Shown here: one piece after another, positions 61,886-64,000 of the stretch
Numbering within the stretch: position 1 is the first letter of the stretch
Layout: each line of letters opens with the position of its first letter
Origin: Halorarius halobius
Lineage (GTDB): Archaea; Halobacteriota; Halobacteria; Halobacteriales; Haloarculaceae
Reading direction: 5' to 3'
Length of the DNA stretch: 64,000 nucleotides
NCBI RefSeq assembly: GCF_024298865.1
Contig: NZ_CP101161.1
Location: forward strand, 3,369,227-3,433,226
Position numbers and translations under genes: made by a program
The notes under the pieces: generated by a model
The model's database searches: none
What the model saw: only the letters and a program-made list of their open reading frames with translations
What the model was told of the DNA's origin: nothing

Positions 61886-61950
61886 CCCCCGCGGATAAAT
61901 CCCCCGCGAACTGTCGGCAGTTGGAAAATACAACGCCCACCACAATTAAC
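61886..61950. promoter_or_regulatory. Divergent promoters of cupin and HTH_10 genes
   Basis: GATAAAT (61894-61900) is the minus-strand TATA region of the cupin gene, flanked by direct repeats CCCCCGCG (61886-61893 and 61901-61908). ACAATTAACA at about 61941-61950 is TATA-like for the HTH_10 gene. Both fit leaderless spacing. The direct repeats around the TATA would be a convenient site for a dimeric regulator. Confidence 0.45.
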
Positions 61951-61977
61951 ATCGACCCCGAACGTGAACGGTCGATA

Positions 61978-62646
61978 ATGCGGTATTTCGACCTCCGTCT
62001 CACGCCCGAGAGCGGCGGACTGCATCCGGCGGACAGGGACCTCGCCGCCGTACCGGAGGTCGCCCGGGAGTCGCTACTCCACGTCGACGCCTTCGGGGAC
62101 GGGACGGGCGTGTTGCTCTATCGATTGGAGGGGGACCGGCCGTCGGCCCGCGAGTTCGCCGACCACAGCGACGACGTCCTCGGCTTCGACCTCATCGACG
62201 TCGACGAGGAGAAGTTCCACCTGTATCTCCACGTGACGCGTGGCGAACCCGCCGGCTCGTTGATGGCGCTGTGTCACGACTTCGCGCTCATCATCGACAC
62301 GCCCATCCGCATCACCGACCACGGCGACGTGCTCGTCACCGTCGTCGGCCGCCACGACATGCTCCGGGAGGCGCTCCGGAACGCGCCCGACCCCATCGAC
62401 ATCAACATCGAACAGGTCGGGCGCTACCGCCCCGACGAGGAGAACTTCATGTCGCTTCTCACCGACCGCCAGCGCGAGGTGTTCGAACGTGCGGTCGAAC
62501 TCGGCTACTACGATATTCCCCGCGGCGTCAACCAGCAGGAGTTGGCCGACGACCTGGGGTGTGCGCCCTCGACCGTCGACGAGCACCTCAGAAAGGCCGA
62601 ATCGAAGATGCTGTCGGCGCTACTGCACGCCCCGGCGGACGGTTAA
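61978..62646 (+). CDS. HTH_10 (bacterio-opsin-activator type) transcriptional regulator
   Basis: 222 residues. An N-terminal sensor-like part (about 1-160) without a recognised cofactor site, and a C-terminal HTH_10: 'LTDRQREVFERAVELGYYDI', 'NQQELADDLGCAPSTVDEHL'. It is divergent from the cupin gene by 107 bases and probably controls it. The stop TAA overlaps the stop of the convergent PGF-CTERM gene within TTAA (62643-62646). Confidence 0.85.
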   Translation: MRYFDLRLTPESGGLHPADRDLAAVPEVARESLLHVDAFGDGTGVLLYRLEGDRPSAREFADHSDDVLGFDLIDVDEEKFHLYLHVTRGEPAGSLMALCHDFALIIDTPIRITDHGDVLVTVVGRHDMLREALRNAPDPIDINIEQVGRYRPDEENFMSLLTDRQREVFERAVELGYYDIPRGVNQQELADDLGCAPSTVDEHLRKAESKMLSALLHAPADG

Positions 62647-63701
62647 CGGCGACGTGCCAGCAGGCCGACGACGAGGACACCGACGAGCGCCGCCAGCGCG
62701 CCGAATCCGGGGCCCTCGGCCAGCGTCGGCGTCGTCGGCGTCGACGTATCGACGGTCCGTTGGGGGTTCCCGGCGGACGTGGCCGTCGCCTCGGTGCCGT
62801 CGGAGCCGCCCGAGCCGGCGGCCGTCCCCGTCGGGGTCGCAGTCGCCGGGTCGTCTCGGTTCGTGTTGGACTGTGAAGTCGGGGTGTTCGACGACTGGCC
62901 CGGGGTCGCCGTCGGCGAGGGTGTCGCCGTCGAGTCGGGCGCCGGGGTCGTGGTCGCCTCCGGTGTCGGGGTCGCAGTGTCGCCCGGCGTCGCCGTCGGG
63001 GTCGGGGTTGCGGTGCTACCGCCACCCGAGTGCGGCGGCGGGCCGAGCGTCTGTTTCGCCGCCTCCCTGTCCTCGCAGTCACAGATGTAGTAGTACTTCG
63101 AGTACAGCGTTACCTCCTGAAACTCGCCGTCGTAGTTGGTGCCGTTGACGTAGCCGGTGAACTGGTACCAGCCTTTCTCGCTGGGGGCGGTCACGCAGTT
63201 GGCCAGTTTCGCCACCGTCTCGTCCGAGCGGTTGAGGTACGTCGGCGAGCCGCCGAGGTCACCCTCGTCGTATATCTCGACGGTGATGATGCGACCCTCG
63301 ACGCTGTAGCTCCGCATGTGGCTCAACAGCGCGGTGTCGGTCTTGGTGCCGCCCGCGTCGTTCTTCCGGTCGATGCCGAACGCCTTCGCGTCGTTCGGCG
63401 TACAGCTTTCGAACTGGGTCTCCTGGGTGGTAATCTTGTAGTAGTCGATGGTCTCCAGCCCCTCGCTGTCGCCCCACGGCCCCTCCCCTTTCGAGAGCAT
63501 GATGTACGGCGTGCCGGCGCCCGGCGAGTGGTCCTCGGGCGCGACGGTGAAGTTCGCCCCGTCGCTGGGCGGTCGTTTCTCTGTCGTCGGTTCCGGCGGG
63601 TCGCCCTGTATCAACGCGGTTCCCGCGACGGCGCCCGTCCCCGCGAGGACGAGCAGGAGGGCGGCCGCGAGAACAGGTATTGTTGGTTGGTCGAACGACA
63701 T
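62643..63701 (-). CDS. PGF-CTERM secreted protein of unknown fold
   Basis: 352 residues. Signal-peptide helix ('IPVLAAALLLVLAGTGAV'), a folded part of about 180 residues with four Cys ('SCTPND', 'ANCVTA', 'CDCEDRE') suitable for disulfides, then a long Ser/Thr/Pro-rich stalk and C-terminal 'EGPGFGALAALVGVLVVGLL', a PGF-CTERM sorting signal. Surface protein, lipid-anchored after processing. Function of the folded part not recognised. Confidence 0.82.
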   Translation of the reverse strand: MSFDQPTIPVLAAALLLVLAGTGAVAGTALIQGDPPEPTTEKRPPSDGANFTVAPEDHSPGAGTPYIMLSKGEGPWGDSEGLETIDYYKITTQETQFESCTPNDAKAFGIDRKNDAGGTKTDTALLSHMRSYSVEGRIITVEIYDEGDLGGSPTYLNRSDETVAKLANCVTAPSEKGWYQFTGYVNGTNYDGEFQEVTLYSKYYYICDCEDREAAKQTLGPPPHSGGGSTATPTPTATPGDTATPTPEATTTPAPDSTATPSPTATPGQSSNTPTSQSNTNRDDPATATPTGTAAGSGGSDGTEATATSAGNPQRTVDTSTPTTPTLAEGPGFGALAALVGVLVVGLLARRR

Positions 63702-63778
63702 CTTAGCTGGTCACGTCGCTACACGAGTTTACTGTTTTTTGCCCCGTAGGCCTGTCCCCGGGAACTGACGGGCATATT

Positions 63779-64000
63779 TCAATGCCGCCGGCCGGCCGCG
63801 ATGATGCCGGCGCTTGCGACGAGACAGCCGACCAGGCCGGCGAACGCGGTCGGATAGCCCAGCGCCGTGGAGACGACGCCCATGTAGACGGGGCCGAGCG
63901 CACCGACGCCGAGGAACAGCGCCCGGGCCGCGCCGAGGTCCCCGCCGACGTTCGCGTCGGGCGCGGCGTCGAGCACGATGGCGTCGACGACGGGGAACTG
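63779..64000 (-). CDS. MFS-like membrane protein, C-terminal fragment
   Basis: 74 codons, running off the right end of the window, stop at 63779-63781. It shows one and a half membrane helices ('GVGALGPVYMGVVSTALGYP', 'FAGLVGCLVASAGIIAAG') and a polar loop. The pattern fits the end of a major facilitator transporter. The rest lies outside the window. Confidence 0.6.
   Translation of the reverse strand, partial: QFPVVDAIVLDAAPDANVGGDLGAARALFLGVGALGPVYMGVVSTALGYPTAFAGLVGCLVASAGIIAAGRRH

Overview
The window comes from a high-GC haloarchaeal genome (class Halobacteria). The evidence is the strongly acidic proteins, the strong bias for G or C at third codon positions, leaderless genes with a TATA box about 27 bases before an ATG or GTG start, HTH_10 (bacterio-opsin-activator type) regulators, a HalOD1 protein, PGF-CTERM surface proteins, and archaeal-only cobalamin genes (CobY, CbiZ). 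I saw no rRNA, tRNA, CRISPR array or intact insertion sequence. The only mobile trace is a short degenerate end resembling an IS200/IS605 (TnpB) element near 14.2 kb. Genus cannot be told from the sequence alone.

Layout. 0-9.4 kb: a winged-helix gene end, a Xi-class glutathione-S-transferase-like protein overlapping an AzlC/AzlD exporter pair, a DoxX/MFS unit preceded by a 29-residue small ORF, a two-zinc-ribbon ArsR-type regulator, a flavin reductase/HxlR pair, an acyl-CoA dehydrogenase, an HTH_10 regulator and a second MFS exporter. Repeated GGTATAG-type sites suggest a redox or xenobiotic response unit. 9.8-16.2 kb: a glycosyltransferase, a 7TM protein, a HalOD1 protein, a DASH-type photolyase/cryptochrome, a small zinc finger and a Kef/NhaP antiporter with TrkA domains. 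16.4-25.7 kb: a large pentapeptide beta-helix fused to a K+-channel pore, a repeat-rich PGF-CTERM protein, a GT2 glycosyltransferase, a sugar-nucleotide epimerase and an ABC-2 exporter. 25.7-36.3 kb: a repeat-built secreted protein, two small proteins, ThiR, a two-CBS protein, a four-CBS protein whose C-terminus looks like the ribosome hibernation factor HPF, and a thiamine-salvage operon (TenA_C, TenA_E, sodium symporter), then a zinc alcohol dehydrogenase.

36.4-48.6 kb: a hybrid response-regulator/histidine kinase, a three-gene operon (PhyH dioxygenase, NRAMP-like transporter without the usual metal motifs, P-loop NTPase), a membrane histidine kinase, a CPBP protease and a 1798-residue modular surface protein (QxQ repeats, TSP3-like calcium repeats, eight beta repeats, a CAP domain, C-terminal anchor). 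48.7-60 kb: a regulator and then a cobalamin block: CobT-like, CobA, CobQ, CbiB, CobS, CobY, CobD and CbiZ in one tightly overlapping operon, meeting BtuF tail-to-tail, with BtuC and BtuD divergent from BtuF. It covers late corrinoid assembly, remodelling and uptake, not corrin-ring synthesis. 60-64 kb: a CAP protein, a wHTH regulator sharing a GGTGTTA(A)CC-type site with it, two miniproteins, a cupin-zinc-ribbon protein, an HTH_10 regulator, a PGF-CTERM protein, and the end of a membrane protein.

Most promising leads: the CBS4-HPF fusion, the beta-helix channel, the modular surface protein with its QxQ domain, the PhyH/NRAMP-like/NTPase operon, and several small ORFs with operator-like palindromes. 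Starts were chosen by TATA spacing, stop/start overlap and conserved N-termini. Everything here is from reading the sequence. No database search was run.
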